The position numbers and the translations under genes were made by a program. Shown in pieces: positions 1 to 12,425 of a DNA stretch of 64,000 bases (the stretch's first letter is position 1; each line of letters starts with the position of its first letter). The stretch is from Keithomyces neogunnii. Lineage: Eukaryota; Ascomycota; Sordariomycetes; Hypocreales; Clavicipitaceae. The DNA is taken from NCBI GenBank assembly GCA_020975405.1, contig JAIOWQ010000003.1, positions 687,001 through 751,000 of the forward strand, in the 5' to 3' direction. The notes beneath the pieces are model-generated. The model had not been told where the DNA came from and did not search any database. It worked only from the letters and a program-made list of their open reading frames with translations.

Positions 1-716
1 GCATGGGTGCCGCGTGGAGGGATATGCGCGGCCGCAAGAACAGCCTGAAGAACATCACGGAAATGGTCAAGGGCGTCAAAGCCATGGGCATGGAGGTCTG
101 CGTCACCCTGGGCATGATTGACGCCGAGCAGGCCAAGCAGCTGAAGGAGGCGGGTTTGACTGCCTACAACCACAACGTTGACACGAGCCGGGAGTTTTAT
201 CCCTCCATCATCACCACGAGATCGTACGACGAGCGTCTCAAGACTCTGAGCAACGTTCGCGATGCTGGTATCAATGTCTGCTCTGGCGGCATCCTGGGTC
301 TGGGTGAATCATCCGAGGACAGAGTCGGGTTGCTTCACACCGTTTCAACCCTCCCTTCTCACCCGGAAAGTTTCCCCGTCAACGCACTTGTGCCCATCAA
401 AGGCACACCGCTGGGCGACACTACGCCAATTGCCTTTACGAGTATGCTGAGAACAATTGCAACGGCGCGAATCATCATGCCCGCGACCATCATTCGCATT
501 GCCGCCGGGCGCAAGACCATGTCTGAGGAGAAGCAGGCTCTTTGTTTCATGGCAGGCGCCAATGCCATTTTCACGGGTGAAAAGATGTTGACTACGGATT
601 GCAATGGGTGGGATGAGGATAACGCCATGTTTGGGCGATGGGGCTTGGAGCCGATGAAGAGCTTTGACAAGAAGCCTGTTGAAGGAGCTGGCGATATCGC
701 CGCGGACAAGAGCTAG
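1..716 (+). CDS. bioB: Biotin synthase, C-terminal part (5' end outside window)
   Basis: Radical-SAM enzyme that inserts sulfur into dethiobiotin, the last step of biotin synthesis, usually mitochondrial. The frame is open from the window edge; the ATG at base 3 is probably internal, because the sequence enters in mid-barrel (GAAWRDMRGRK) and the CxxxCxxC cluster motif must lie to the left. About 238 residues are visible. Recognisable family blocks are the CVTLGMI stretch, YNHNVDTSREFYP, CSGGILGLGES and the VNALVPIKGTPLG strand, followed by IRIAAGR near the C-terminus with the conserved Arg of the [2Fe-2S] site. It ends with TAG at 714-716. It converges on the KAPA synthase gene with only about 90 nt between stop codons, which supports a biotin cluster. 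Identity is very secure; only the start is missing. Confidence 0.96.
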   Translation, partial: MGAAWRDMRGRKNSLKNITEMVKGVKAMGMEVCVTLGMIDAEQAKQLKEAGLTAYNHNVDTSREFYPSIITTRSYDERLKTLSNVRDAGINVCSGGILGLGESSEDRVGLLHTVSTLPSHPESFPVNALVPIKGTPLGDTTPIAFTSMLRTIATARIIMPATIIRIAAGRKTMSEEKQALCFMAGANAIFTGEKMLTTDCNGWDEDNAMFGRWGLEPMKSFDKKPVEGAGDIAADKS

Positions 717-807
717 AGCAGCCAGTTGGGTGAGCCGACGACGAGACGCAGCAAAAGTTGAAAGGAAATAAAATACAAACATCTATTAAATGCACGCTTT
801 TGGGGGG

Positions 808-2217
808 TCATAGTTTACTCAATTCGGCTACTGATGGGCTTGTTGTACAACTGGCAACTGGTGGAATCCGCACCCCGTCGGCGTCCCTGGCGAGTTGTTG
901 TTGAAGCCACTCCTCGATGGCCGCACACAGCCCACGCATTTCCCCTGCCGAGTTTGCCGCATGAAGACAAAGCCGCACCCTATCCGTGCCCTTGGGCACC
1001 GTCGGCGCAACTATAGGACGCACCATGTATCCCCTCTGCTGGCAGTGCTGAGCCAGGCTTCGGGAGCGTCCCGAGAAGAGGGGAATAATTGGGGATTCCG
1101 GCGGCGATGTATTGATCCGGAACAGCTGTGGCGGGGGGTTGTACTTGGCGCAGACGGACAGCAGGAGGGCGTGAGTCTCTGCCATGAGCAAGAGGAGCTT
1201 GGCAAGCAGATGGTCTGCCTGTCCGCCGCTCAGGTATTCGTACACGGTACGAATGGCGGTCAGCATGGGGTAACCCATTGCCGTGGTGTAGATGAGGCTG
1301 CGCGCGTAGTTGACCAGGTATGATCGTGTCGTGGGCGTACACAGAACGACGGCTAGCAGACGTTAGAATGTCCCAAGACGATCTACATGGCTCGGACGAG
1401 CGTTCAACGGACAGGGGCTCGACTCACCTCCGGCACACCCCATTGCCTTGCCAAACGTGTGAACTCGCGCCCATACCCGCCCTTCCAGACCCAATTGACA
1501 TGCCAGGCCGCGCCCTCTGTCGCCCAGCCAGCCAGTAGAATGGGCCTCGTCGACAATGATGTAGCCGTTGCCTCGGGGCAGGCGTCTCTCCACGCACTCG
1601 ACAATGGCCCTGAGCGGAGCAACGTCGCCGTCCATGCTGTAGACGCCCTCCACGGCAACAAATACGTTTCTCTGCCCGCTCCTTAGTGCCTTGCCGTCTT
1701 TCCCATGCAGCAAGTTGCCCAGCACGGCATCCAAGGCTCTCGGCTGCAGCTCGGTCGCCTCGACGCAGTTGTGCGCAAACGGCACCGCGGTTGCTCGGCT
1801 CAGCTTGACACCATCGTGGACGCTGGCATGGATCAGCTCATCGTGAACGACATAATCCCCCGGCTGCGGTGCGCAGCTAAACAGCCCCGTGTTTGCCTCG
1901 AAGCCCGAGTTAAACAGCAAGCCGGCGGCGGCACCGTGGAACGCTGCAATGTCAGACTCTAGCGTTTCTGCGAGTACGGTGTTGCCGTCTAGCAGACGCG
2001 ATCCGCAGGATCCCAGCGAGAATTCCTCACATGACGCCTGGAGCCGTGCTATGTAGGCGGTTTTGATGTCGGCGTTTGTCGAGAGTGAGAGGTACCCGTT
2101 GGAGGAAAAGTCCACGGCCCCGGCATCTCGGAGGGTCAGTCGACGGAGCCGTCCCTGCCGGGCGCGACGGTCGAGAAGAGACTCGAAGGTGTCTTGGAGA
2201 GTTTTGGGCCAAGACAT
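808..2217 (-). CDS. bioF: 8-amino-7-oxononanoate (KAPA) synthase, BioF type
   Basis: PLP-dependent alpha-oxoamine synthase that condenses pimeloyl thioester with alanine, the first committed step of biotin synthesis. Two exons: 2217-1428 and 1352-808, with a 75-nt intron (donor GTGAGT, CTAAC branch, TAG acceptor) that restores GCAGG-A-VVLCTPTTRSYL. Visible signatures are the DEAHSTGWLG loop that contacts the cofactor and HTFGKAMG with the PLP lysine. The C-terminal half contains SLIYTTAMGYP and PIVAPTVPKGTDRVRLCLHA, typical of the family's small domain. The start at 2217 (MSWPKTLQDTF) was chosen over in-frame ATGs at 2253 and 2244 because it matches the usual fungal start; an earlier start is possible. 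It is flanked on both sides by other biotin genes and shares a roughly 630-nt divergent promoter with bioDA. Confidence 0.93.
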
Positions 2218-2845
2218 GAGTTGTCGTGGGCGAGACGAGAGCATTCGAACCATTCACAGGAATGCCTGTGCAGACGGCGTGCCCATTGATAAGATAGTGT
2301 GCCATTCACATGTGGGCTTTGCCGTCAGCGCGCCACCCCGTTGGCGTGTTAAGCCGACTACAGGGTCCAACGAGATCAGTTCCATCTTGCCCAGAAACAA
2401 GGTCGTGTCCAGGGGCCGGGAAATGCCTCGATGGGCCAGACGAGCCCTGCGAAGCCGGAGGGCGAGTGACGCACCCCCAAGCTGTGGGAATCGGCACATT
2501 CATGCCCTTGCGCCTTTTTTTGGGGGGGGGGGGGGGGCCGTCTGGACGCGGCTTAAGCTAGAGAATGTTGGTGTTGGGCCTCGGTTGGAGGGAAGCGTTG
2601 GCGATGGCCTGGGATCTTGTTGTTGGTGTGAGGAAGACAGAGAGTCTCCACCAGGAACGGGATGACTGCTCGTGGAAGTACCGTGTACATTTGCACTTGT
2701 GGACCCCAACAAATCAACTCACTCTCAAACACACACGCCTGCTATAACTGCCCATTGAGGTCGCGCTTCTGGGCGAAGCCGATGAATACTGCGTCAGAGA
2801 CTCAGAGGGGCTCTGCCAGGTGCATTTCGAGGCATTGGGACGAAT

Positions 2846-5462
2846 ATGAAGTCGCCGCTGGCTTCGCTGCTCTGGCGCTCCCTCCGCGTGTACCAAGTCT
2901 TTGGGGCCAACACCGACGTTGGCAAGACCGTCTTGACAACATTACTTGCTCGCACGGCCAAGAAGCTCTGGGAGGAGGAGCGCGTGGCCTTTCTCAAGCC
3001 CGTGTCCACAGGCGCTGCCGACGAAGCTGATGATCGGTGTAAGAAGACGTGCTCTGTCTGGCAAAACTTTCCTGTAGCATGTAGTTGACATTATGTGGCA
3101 GATGGCTTGCTCAAACCCCCTGGTCAAAGACAAAGACACCTGGTGCTCATATCGCACCTTTCTCAAACAGACATGTAGCCCGTTTCGCGCCGGGCGTTGT
3201 TCAAAACACCCTCTATCAGTACGACATACCATGTAGTCCGCACACGGCAGCCATTGCCTCGGGCAGAGTAAGCAGGAACCCTTGTCCGAGGCGGTAAATT
3301 CTCATCTCATAGCTCATCGTGGGTGTAGCCCATCCCTTCAGACGACGAACTTGTCGGCAAATGTCGCTCCTTTGCGGCCCAGTGCGCCGCCCAGCGAGGC
3401 TGGCTGTTCATGGAGACGGCGGGAGGCGTGCATTCTCCCGGCCCCTCGGGCACAACCCAGGCGGACATGTATATCCCTCTGCGTGCGCCGTCTCTTCTCG
3501 TCGGCGACTCTCGCCTCGGCGGCATCTCCCAGACCATCTCTGCGTTTGAGTCGCTTCGCATCCGCGGCTACAATGTCGAATCCGTGCTGCTGTTCAGAGA
3601 CGACGTGTATCACAACTACCTCTATCTGGAGGAGTACTTTCGCAAACAGTACGACATCCCCGTCACAAGCCTGCCTGGTCCACCGCCCAGACACGACAGC
3701 ATCGAAAAGGACCAGCGGGAAATGCAAGACTACTACGACGGCGGGGACGCGGCCGAAATCACCAGCCATCTTCTCCAGACTCTGGACGGCAACCACAGAG
3801 ACCGCTTGGAGGACCTGGATACAATGGCCACCCGGGCAAGCAAGCACATCTGGTACCCCTTTACGCAGCAAAGCCTCGTCGGGCCCAAGGACATAATGAC
3901 GATTGATTCCGCACACGGGGACTACTTCCAGGCGCTGGCTCCGCGGGGCCCGTCGCCCGAATCGCCGGTTCTTTGCTCGTCCTTTGACGCCTCGGCCTCG
4001 TGGTGGACACAAGGCCTGGGCCACTCGAACCCCAAGCTGACAATGGCAGCGGCGCACGCGGCCGGCCGCTACGGCCACGTCATGTTTGCGTCGGCGGTGC
4101 ACAAGCCGGCCATGGCTCTGGCCGAGCGGTTGCTGGCGGGGATGAAGAACCCGCGGCTTCAGCGCGTCTTTTACTCGGACAACGGGAGCACCGGCACAGA
4201 GGTGGCCGTCAAGATGGGCCTGCGGGCCGCGCGGAAGCGGTACGGCTGGGACGCGTCTCAAAAGCTGGAAATACTCGGGCTCAGGGGCGCGTACCACGGC
4301 GACACCATGGGCGCCATGGACTGCGCCGAGCCGGGCATCTACAACGAAAAGATAGAGTGGTACCAGGGCAAGGGCCACTGGCTCGACTATCCCACCGTTC
4401 TCTGCAAAGACGGCAGGTGGACCGTTTGCGTTGCCGACGGGCTGCGGGACGCCTTTGGCACCGACAAGACGCACGACTCTCTGAGCGCCATACTCGACCT
4501 GCCGACCCGCGAGGCACGCGGCGAGCACCTGGTCTACGAGACGTACATTCTTTCCGTGCTGCGGCGACTGCACTCCCAGGGACGCAAGTTTGGCGCACTA
4601 ATGCTTGAGCCCATGGTTCTTGGGGCGGGAGGCATGCAATTCGTGTAAGTCATTGGTTCGCTCGACATGTAATTCGGCTAGACTAACGAGGGGCGGCGGT
4701 AAAAGCGATCCTTTGTTCCAGCGGACCCTCGTCAATACGGTCCGCAAGAACCCGCATCTGTTTGGGCAAGAAGCCGCGAGTGCGCGAGACGGCGGCTGGT
4801 CCGGACTCCCGGTCGTGTTTGACGAGGTCTTTACCGGACTCTACCGCCTTGGCCGCTTCACGCCGTCGTCGTTCCTGGGCGTCCACCCGGACATTTCGGT
4901 GCACGCCAAGCTTCTCACCGGCGGGCTCGTGCCGCTCTGCACGACGCTTGCCTCCGAGGACATTTTCAAGGCCTTTCTTAGCCCGGACAAGACGGACGCT
5001 CTGCTCCACGGACACAGTTACACGGCACACCCCATCGGGTGCCAGGTGGCCCTGGAGTCTGTCCGGGAGATGCAGCGCATGGAGGACACGGGTGCCTGGG
5101 ACTGGGCAAAGACGCGGGGGTGGACCGGCCAAGAGGCACGCGTCGACGTGTGGTCAGTTTGGCCCAGGGACTTTGTGGAAGAGGTTTCCCGGTCGGACAG
5201 GGCTCTGGGCGTCTGGGCGCTGGGCAGCGTGCTGGCAATCCATTTGAGAGACGAGGCCGGCGCTGGGTACAGTAGCAATGCCGCCCTTGGGTTGAGAGAG
5301 CGCCTGGGGCTCGGCAGGACAGACGGCGACGGCGGGCCCTGGAATGTGCACAGCCGCGTGTTGGGCAATGTGCTCTATGTCATGACGAGCCAGGTCACGT
5401 CCGAGACGAGCCTGAGGCAGCTTTGCGAGCTGTTGTTGGAGAACATTGCTGGGAAGAGGTAG
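2846..5462 (+). CDS. bioDA: Bifunctional dethiobiotin synthetase / DAPA aminotransferase
   Basis: A fusion enzyme doing the two middle biotin steps: SAM-dependent transamination of KAPA to DAPA, and ATP-dependent ring closure to dethiobiotin. Four exons: 2846-3036, 3171-3267, 3329-4644 and 4706-5462; introns of 134, 61 and 61 nt; 786 residues. The N-terminal BioD half has the P-loop GANTDVGKTVL (residues about 20-30), FLKPVSTG, the FAPGVV segment and ETAGGVHSP. The BioA half begins near IWYPFTQQ and has the DNGSTGTEVAVKM, GAYHGDTMGAMD, DEVFTGLYRLG and HAKLLTGGLVPL motifs, the last holding the PLP lysine. The exon-3/4 acceptor at 4705 was chosen because it preserves VDPLFQRTLVN; the stronger-looking CAG at 4721 would delete it. 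The gene is in the same orientation as bioB and divergent from bioF. Confidence 0.94.
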
Positions 5463-5875
5463 TTGCATAGGGCACGACTAGTTTAAGAGTTTTGGTGCAC
5501 GCAGCCCGATTGTGCCAAGTGACTGCAATTTCAACGCGTGGTATTTTGGTCTGGTACTATGTCTCATGTCATGTGCAGTATCCCATAGCCCTTGACCTGC
5601 CCTTGACGGATGCAAGGTTGGTCTACAGGATACTTTAAGGGCCTTACAAAGCTGAATAAACAAAAGGAAAGTGGCCAGTGAGTGCACCAATGGCCACAAG
5701 AGACATGAAGCACCGCCACTGGCGCAATTCCACGAAGGATTATTAGACGTGTATCTAGGCACACCATCAGCGCTCCCCCCACAGCTTCTCCTGGATGTGA
5801 TGTCCCATCGGCAGGAGCTGTTTTTTATGCACCGCTAGATGGCGATGCGGGGGCGGCAGACAAAGAGGACCTGTC

Positions 5876-7989
5876 TCACTTCGCGAAAGCCCTCTTGGCC
5901 AGGAGGCTCTTTTCAACCAGCTTCATCATGTCGGGACTTCTCACGAGCGAGCTCAAGATATCCCTGGCGACTGAGGTGCTGCACTCATCGTGTTTGTTGT
6001 GGTTGTGCGGCTCCTCGACATCCTCCTCGGTATCGTCCCCGTGTTTGCCCTCGCGGCGGGAGAAGCGCACTCCGGGGCTCGGGACGTAGCAGTTGTCCTC
6101 GACGCGGGCGGCACGCAAGGCACAAATCTCATCTTCTCGGCACTTGCCGGCGCACTTCTTGCCGGCATTCCAGCCGCGAGACTTGCGGGCCATGTATGCG
6201 TCGAACAAGGTTTCGTTCTTCTCAAAAGCGACGGTGACATTGTGCCAGAAGGCAGGAGACAGCTCGGTTTTTGCATCAACAAGAGGGGGGCTGATGATCT
6301 GACCATAGGCCGCTCTGGCAGAGTAGTACTGCTTCCATGCTGGACCGGTAGCATCGAAGCTCTTGTTGGTCATGTCGGCAATGTAGGTCCTGGCGTCAAG
6401 GACACTAAAGGTCCCCGGGTCGACGTCGTAGACCCTGAAGGCTGGCATGCCGGCCGTCGGGGTCAGGGACGGGCAAATATACGAGACGGCGACGGCGTTG
6501 TCGTGGGTGCGCTGCGAGTAGTTGGAGTAGCTGATTTCGAAATGGTCCGAGTGGGTGTGTCCGAAGAACATGCCCCTGATGATGTGGGAGTATCGATTGA
6601 TGACTTGGTCAAAGTAGTTGGAGCCATTGGGCAGGGCGTCTATGTCGCCCATTGGCATGTGGCCGATGATGTAGACATTCTCCTCGTCCTTCTCGGCAGC
6701 GTCGAGCTCCTTGGCCAGCCACGCGATTTGACCATTGGGGTCCTTCTCAAACTCCTTCTGGAACAGAGCAAAGTTGAGTCGGTAGTAGACGTTGGTGTTG
6801 AGCGAAATGATGCGAAGATTGCCGTTTGGGTACTTGGTGGAGTAGGCGCCAAAGGCCCTGGCCTCCTTCAGTGACGAGTTGGCAATCCAGCGAGACCACT
6901 CATCGGAAAGCGTGTCATACACCCATTGGCTGTCGTTGCCGACAGACTTGGGCTGGAAGATGTTGGGTGGGTGCACCTCATGGTTCCCTGCCGTGGGATA
7001 CACAAGCTTGAAGTAGTCAGTCATTAGCTCGTACGAGTCTTGAATGAGGCCTTGGTTGTACTGCTTGCTCGTGTCCCACAGGCCGTGGTCGACAACGTCG
7101 CCCGTAAAGAGAAAGAAGGCGGCCTTGGGGAACTCCTTCTTGATGAATTGGTACATGCTCTTCTCCAAACGTATCGGCGTGTCACAGCGATGGTGGCCAA
7201 ATGGTCCCGCTGGACTCTGCGCCTCGTCTGGCACGTCATCTTCCTCGCCTTCGTCGTCTTGGTCATCTTGATTCTGCTTGGTAACCGGTCGGCAGCACGT
7301 AGGCTTGTCGCACAAGGTGCTGGCGCCTTCTTGGTAGAGAGGGTCGATATGAATGTCCGAGAACTGAATGACCTGGATCGGACGTTTTTTGCCCACGGCC
7401 ACGGCATGAGCAGAAGAGTCAGACTTGTTGGATGCAAACTCGACATCCCACGGGTCAACCTTTGGCGCATCGCAAACTCCGAAAAAGCTCCTGCAGAATT
7501 GGATAGAAGACGGGGATCCAATATCCATGGTCTTGATAATGGATGCAATGGAAGGCACTTCACGCTCCAGGACTCCTTGACAGAATTCTTCGTCGTAATC
7601 CTACGGCATGTAAGCATGGCTTGTTCCAGATCCTAGCCTATTTAGAAATGGGTTCATCCTCACAGTTCCAGATTCGCATAGCTCTTGGCCGAGCAACAAG
7701 AGTGCGTCGTCGCCCTCTTCAACTAGGGTCTTGAGGAAAGGAAGAATTTTCTAAGGAAAGCCGTCTTCTGTCAAACGAGACTCTCTCGCATCATTTTTTG
7801 GAGTTCATGGCAAACCTTGCAACCATCACAGGTTCCCAAGTCTTTAAGCATCCCTGTCAAGTTGCCGTCATCACGCGCCCAGATTCTGGGCTCCGACGAC
7901 GGCTGGATTTGTTCATGATGCAAGTCGGCGGCGGCGGCGATGCCCCTGTGGCACACGACAAGGGCCGATAGAACGGGGATAATACGCAT
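5876..7989 (-). CDS. Secreted acid sphingomyelinase-like phosphoesterase
   Basis: Calcineurin-like metallophosphoesterase predicted to cleave sphingomyelin-type phosphodiesters outside the cell or in the vacuole. Three exons: 7989-7816, 7750-7664 and 7600-5876; introns of 65 and 63 nt; 661 residues. An N-terminal signal peptide (MRIIPVLSALVVCHRGIAAAA) is followed by a saposin-B-like region split by the introns (CDGCKKILPFLKTLVEEGDD...ELCESG and FCQGVL), with spaced cysteines. The catalytic domain shows QFSDIHIDPLY, FTGDVVDHGLW, TAGNHEVHPPN, IIGHMP and GHTHSDHFE, that is, all five metal and active-site motifs. An acidic Asp/Glu insert sits before the second motif. The first intron was placed so the saposin segment reads CDGCK-KILPFL; otherwise the first exon runs into a stop. 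The His-rich, charged C-terminus is not conserved in the family. Substrate is inferred from domain order. Confidence 0.9.
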
Positions 7990-9353
7990 AGCTGTACCTT
8001 CAAAAGGACTCGAATTAGAATATCAAGGAGGGAGACGTAATGACCAGATGCAGAGATTATGAAATACGAGGCAAGGAAGACAGATGGGCTTCGACCTCGG
8101 GAGCCATCAGGGGAAGTCGGGGTTCGTACGGTCATATTTGGACAAATGTACCCTATGGCATGGCATATATACTAGCTCATCTTTGGTCCGAAAGTTGAAT
8201 GAGAATCTACGCTTTTATCGTGACAGAGTTCACCTCGGCCGCAAGCTGGTCTTGTTCCCCGCGTTTTGCGTCGACGAGCGTCGAGAGCTGTGGGGGCGGA
8301 TCATGGCAGCCACGGGGCGCGCGGCGCACAAATGAAGCTCTTTTCGTATAATGTCAATCGCCTAGGGACGACATGGCTGTAAATACAGACGCCAGCGGTG
8401 GGCAGAGGGCATCATTCAAGGTGTTATTTATTAATCGCAGTCTCGGCGTTGGTGAATCAAGGCTGGAAGTGCGGTTGTGCAAAGTAGGTGCTGTGACTTG
8501 TGGCCAAGGAGCATCTCGCTTCCCTTTGGGCGTACGAAGCAGCCAATCAAGCCCAAGAGGATCAGTCCATTTTGGAGAATGGAGTGCCAGATGGTCGCTT
8601 TGATTTCGGGAAGGAGCGAGTCTTTTAGAGTGCCAGGAAACAGCTGATTGCATGTGGTAAAGTTTACACCATAAAAGCAGGGAGATTTGCAAGATGCAAA
8701 CAGCAACTCAAGCAGGCAGCAGTTCCCCTGTAATTTGAGATGCTAATAACAATCAAAGAAGAGCCCACCGTGGCCACCGAATCGCGTCAATTGACTAGCT
8801 CTCGATCCACGCCCTGGCAGCTCTTCCAAAAGCCGTGCCAAACACATTCGAGCGTGCACTCGGCACAATAGGGGACAGTCAGTTGCAGCAGGCAAAAATA
8901 CATGGGAGAATTGGACTCCCTCGAGATCCATTTGCCAAGATACCAACGTTGGAACTAGGGGTCACGGCTTGCTGCGAATGGCTGGGTCGTTTGGAAGCGA
9001 GGGTTCCAATTTGGATCTGTATCGAGTCATCATCACCCGGTCTGGCTACCATTGAAGGAAGCGTGGAGCGGCGCTCGTATGGAAGGTTCATCGCTAAACC
9101 AGGCCTTGCTGCATTACAATTCAAGGCTGCCCGCCTGGTGGTTCCGAACCAAATTCGGGCGTCTTTGGGTCTCCTCCTGTTGGAAACTCTCAAAACTAAT
9201 AACTAGGTAGCTATATTGCTCAGCGTCATGGCCTTCAGTTCCCTTTCCGTCATTGGCTCAGCTCTCAGCCCCCTTCATTTCGAATAGACTGGTCATTCCG
9301 TGCTGTACCTAGTCGCTAATTCGCCACCATCGAGGATAAACTCGGCCCTGACC
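7990..9353. other. Intergenic, promoter side of the phosphoesterase
   Basis: About 1.36 kb with no convincing gene. Short open frames here lack recognisable domains, codon structure or plausible splice partners. The left part presumably holds the promoter of the leftward sphingomyelinase-like gene; the right part is the 3' flank of the leftward Zn2Cys6 gene. Confidence 0.5.
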
Positions 9354-11193
9354 TTAGTCAAGCTCTTCCTGAACCCACCCTCCGTGCAGTTCATAGCCTA
9401 CATTCAGGTGAGGCACTTCAGGCCCAGCATGAACCGCTATTCTACGGACACGGGCCATGTCGTTAACATCGTGACTAGACTTGACTGCAAGCTCTCCTTC
9501 TTCCATTACCATTACTCGTTTAGCCACCCTTGCGGCCATGCCGCTGTTCCATATTCCCTCCTGAATATTGTTGCCCGCCATTATGCCTATGCCCCGTCGT
9601 CGAACCTCTGGGTCTCGGCATTTGGTGCTCAGAAAGAAAAGTGCTGGCAGGATACCAATTTCCATATAAAATTGCGGCTGTTGCTCGACCTCCGCATCCG
9701 CGACATCAAGCCCGCCAGCCTCTACCGCAAAGTCAATCATTTCGCGAAACTGGTCTGTCCATAAGTCCCACATTGACGTATCATCACGGTTGGGTTGGTT
9801 CAGTGCCGCAATGTTGATATACATGTATCGTTTGTGTAGCTCTAGCAGTGCAAACGCTCTCTTGTCTGCCGAGTTCAGGCAACTACCGTCAACGGTATTG
9901 CGAAATTCGTTAAACGCCTCAATCCAAGAGTCAAACCGGACACCGAGGGTCTTGGACTGCGCCATGGTCATGTCACGCCGGTACTGAAGTGCGAGCTTTA
10001 GCAAGGATTCACGTGCCTCCTGAATCGACGACAGCGTCGATTTAGGTGTCGTAGTAGCCGTGCGAAGTCTCAGCATCGGAGAAATGATGTCGGCGAGCTT
10101 GTGATCAATATCGCCCCCAATGGCCTGGACATTAGGTTCGGTAAGCAGCTGAGACGGGGTGGGTTCCAACTCAAGGACGACGCACCAGGAACACTTGAGT
10201 TGAAATCCGAGAGAAAAATGCTTCAACAAGCCTAATTATGGACTTGACTGAGCCCGCCATGAATCCCCCTTTTCTGACTTGCTTGGTGGCCTCTTCAATC
10301 ATTCCGCACCCATACTTGAAGAGATGGATGGCATTACTTATGTTTCTCCTCAGAACCTGGTTGGCACCATCAGCATGCATGTCTGTCCTCTTTTTCCTCA
10401 AGGACGGTGAAACCTGAGGAGTGAGGAACCGTACGATTGCCGCCGGAAATTGTGGGCATTAATGAGGATTCTGTCTGTTCAGGGAGGAAGTCGTGTTCTT
10501 ACCTCAATGCAGATGAATATTGTGCAGGAAACAAGCTGAATATATAGGTAAGATGGTCGGTCTTCCCTTACAAGCTCGCTGATCGCCTGGTTGTACTGAT
10601 GCAAGCCATACAGCGGCTCCCCAGCGGCATCCCGGCTCCAGTAACGCTCATGATATGATGATAATGCAACCAAAGCATGTCGAATACAGGTACTAGAGTG
10701 GGCTAGCTGTAGAACGCGGCTACTCCACAAATCGTCTGGTACAAATGTTCCGAATTGAACAGCGGTCTGCTCTACGAAGAATTGCAATGCCCGAACTTCT
10801 TGCGAAGTGGCAGACGAGCTGGCCATGCGACTCAGTGCCAGATACGTGGTGCCAGCAGTTGTCAGAGGGGGCTGTTCGTATCCATCGCAAAAACGGCCAG
10901 TCTTGTAACCTACAGACCAGAGTTAGTATGTGCCAGGGCATGTGTTCTCACTTCGCTTCCAGTCGTGACTTACATCTTGCACACGCAGGACGCCCTTCGT
11001 CGCATTTGATCCTACGGACTGCAATCTCATGTCAGCATCTCAGGCCACGAGATAAGGAGAAGGATGGGTATTCGAAGACGGACTTCTGTTTGTTCGAACA
11101 ACGTCAGTATATGGCATTGGAGTTTTTGGTCGCCGCAATGAAGTCATCAACCCACTTGCATGTTTTGCAGCCAGTTCGGACTTTGGGGGCCAT
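9354..11193 (-). pseudogene. Zn2Cys6 fungal transcription factor, apparently broken in the zinc cluster
   Basis: Nuclear fungal-type regulator. Segments in order: MAPKVRTGCKTC (11193-11156); RRIKCDEGRPACARC (11018-10974); YKTGRFCDGYEQ onward (10909-10503); 10413-10186; and 10124-9354. Introns 10973-10910, 10502-10414 and 10185-10125 all splice in phase with good signals, so most of the gene looks functional. Together the first two segments supply all six cysteines with the usual C-x2-C-x6-C spacing. The first junction does not work: donor GTGGGT after TGCAA joined to acceptor GCAG gives TGC-AAT-CCG-TAG, an immediate stop. An alternative TAG acceptor keeps the frame but deletes the basic residues between the second and third cysteines. 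The remainder has the helical fungal-TF middle region (LQLAHSSTCIRHALVALSS). It may be a recent pseudogene, use an unusual splice site, or reflect a sequence error. Confidence 0.6.
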
Positions 11194-12425
11194 TGCCCTC
11201 TGACGCTCGCCTGGTTTTACCCGAGGCATCATCACCCAGGTGCCGTGTCACCGAACAAAGGTCAGAGACATGTATTATGCCGCGCTCACCAACAAAGGGC
11301 TTCACATAGCTGGTGCAGCGTCGCAAAGTCACGGAGAATTCTTCAGAGGCAAGCATATTACCTGCCTGCCTAGGTACCTTGGCTGCCTTCCCCACACCGA
11401 CGACAGATTGGGGGAAACCTCCACTTCACATGCTTATGCACGGACCCAGGCAGGTGTCACAAATGCGCAACGGATGTATGACAGGGCTCTTTCTGTTTTA
11501 CAAAAAAAACTCTTGTCTAATGTGACTATTTTGCCAGTCGGCTTTACCAGCTGACAACAACTGCCTACCTAGGTAGTCGATTGAAACTTTTCGTCGTCCC
11601 ACTCTGGCACCCCAGCAGCTGTCAGCGTGCATGGAACATGGCTTAAAAAAAGGAAAAGGTGTGCAGGGTACTTGTGTCCGCTCGCTTCCCGTGGGGAAGC
11701 CAATAGTAGACATCTTCACAATGGACGCTGGGTGAACCAAGCGTCAATGCCTTTGTCAGATCCCGTTCCGGCTGCGGCATGCCGTGGGCCGTCGCAGAAA
11801 ACCCCCCAACCGAACAAAATGCCGTTTGGCTGCTTTCGGAAGTAGCCTCGGTGGCACAGCGTCTGGCAGCTCGAGCTGACTTGACTTTTCTGGGGAACTG
11901 GCACCTCGGGGGCGGCAGCATCGCATCTAGGCAGCATCTGGGGAATCATGGGGAATGCCGTTGACTGATCCCGTCTCCTGGCTGTCGGATCAAGGAGCTC
12001 AGGGGAGCTCAGGGGACCGAGCAGAAATCTGGTACACGTACACCTAGACTGCCGATGCTCATTCCCGAACAGCCCACCTTTTTGTTGCGCACTTCCGTCT
12101 GGCCAGCTCGTACATCCCCCGCAGGAGCTCGGTTTGCTTCTTGGCGGGGGCCTGACGGTTCAATTGGCCAGTCACGTCAAGCGCAATGGAACAAGATCGG
12201 GGACTTGGAATCAGCTATGTATGTCTTTGACTGTCATGGCTTGGCCTCGAGGGCTCTATAAGAAGAAAGCTGTCCATACTCCGACACTGGAGACAATAGC
12301 CTGAGCAGCTGCTTCTTTGTTTCCATTCCGGCTTGACCGCGACAGCCTCCGTCAACATTCCGCTACGACACGTCCCTCGTCGAGACAGCTTCTGCCTCTC
12401 TCCATCAATCAGTTGGCAGTCCGGC
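11194..12425. other. Divergent intergenic region between the regulator and the P450
   Basis: About 1.2 kb with no supported gene. A short imperfect direct repeat of GAGCTCAGGG lies near 11995-12018 and a TATA-like CTCTATAAG near 12253, about 170 nt upstream of the P450 start. The region probably holds the two divergent promoters. Confidence 0.45.

Noticed and set aside
3338..4573. 411-codon open frame on the minus strand
   Set aside because: It is antisense to the strongly conserved bioDA coding exon and shows no recognisable domain; it is a by-product of GC-rich codon use.
5990..6874. 294-codon plus-strand open frame
   Set aside because: Antisense shadow of the sphingomyelinase-like catalytic domain.
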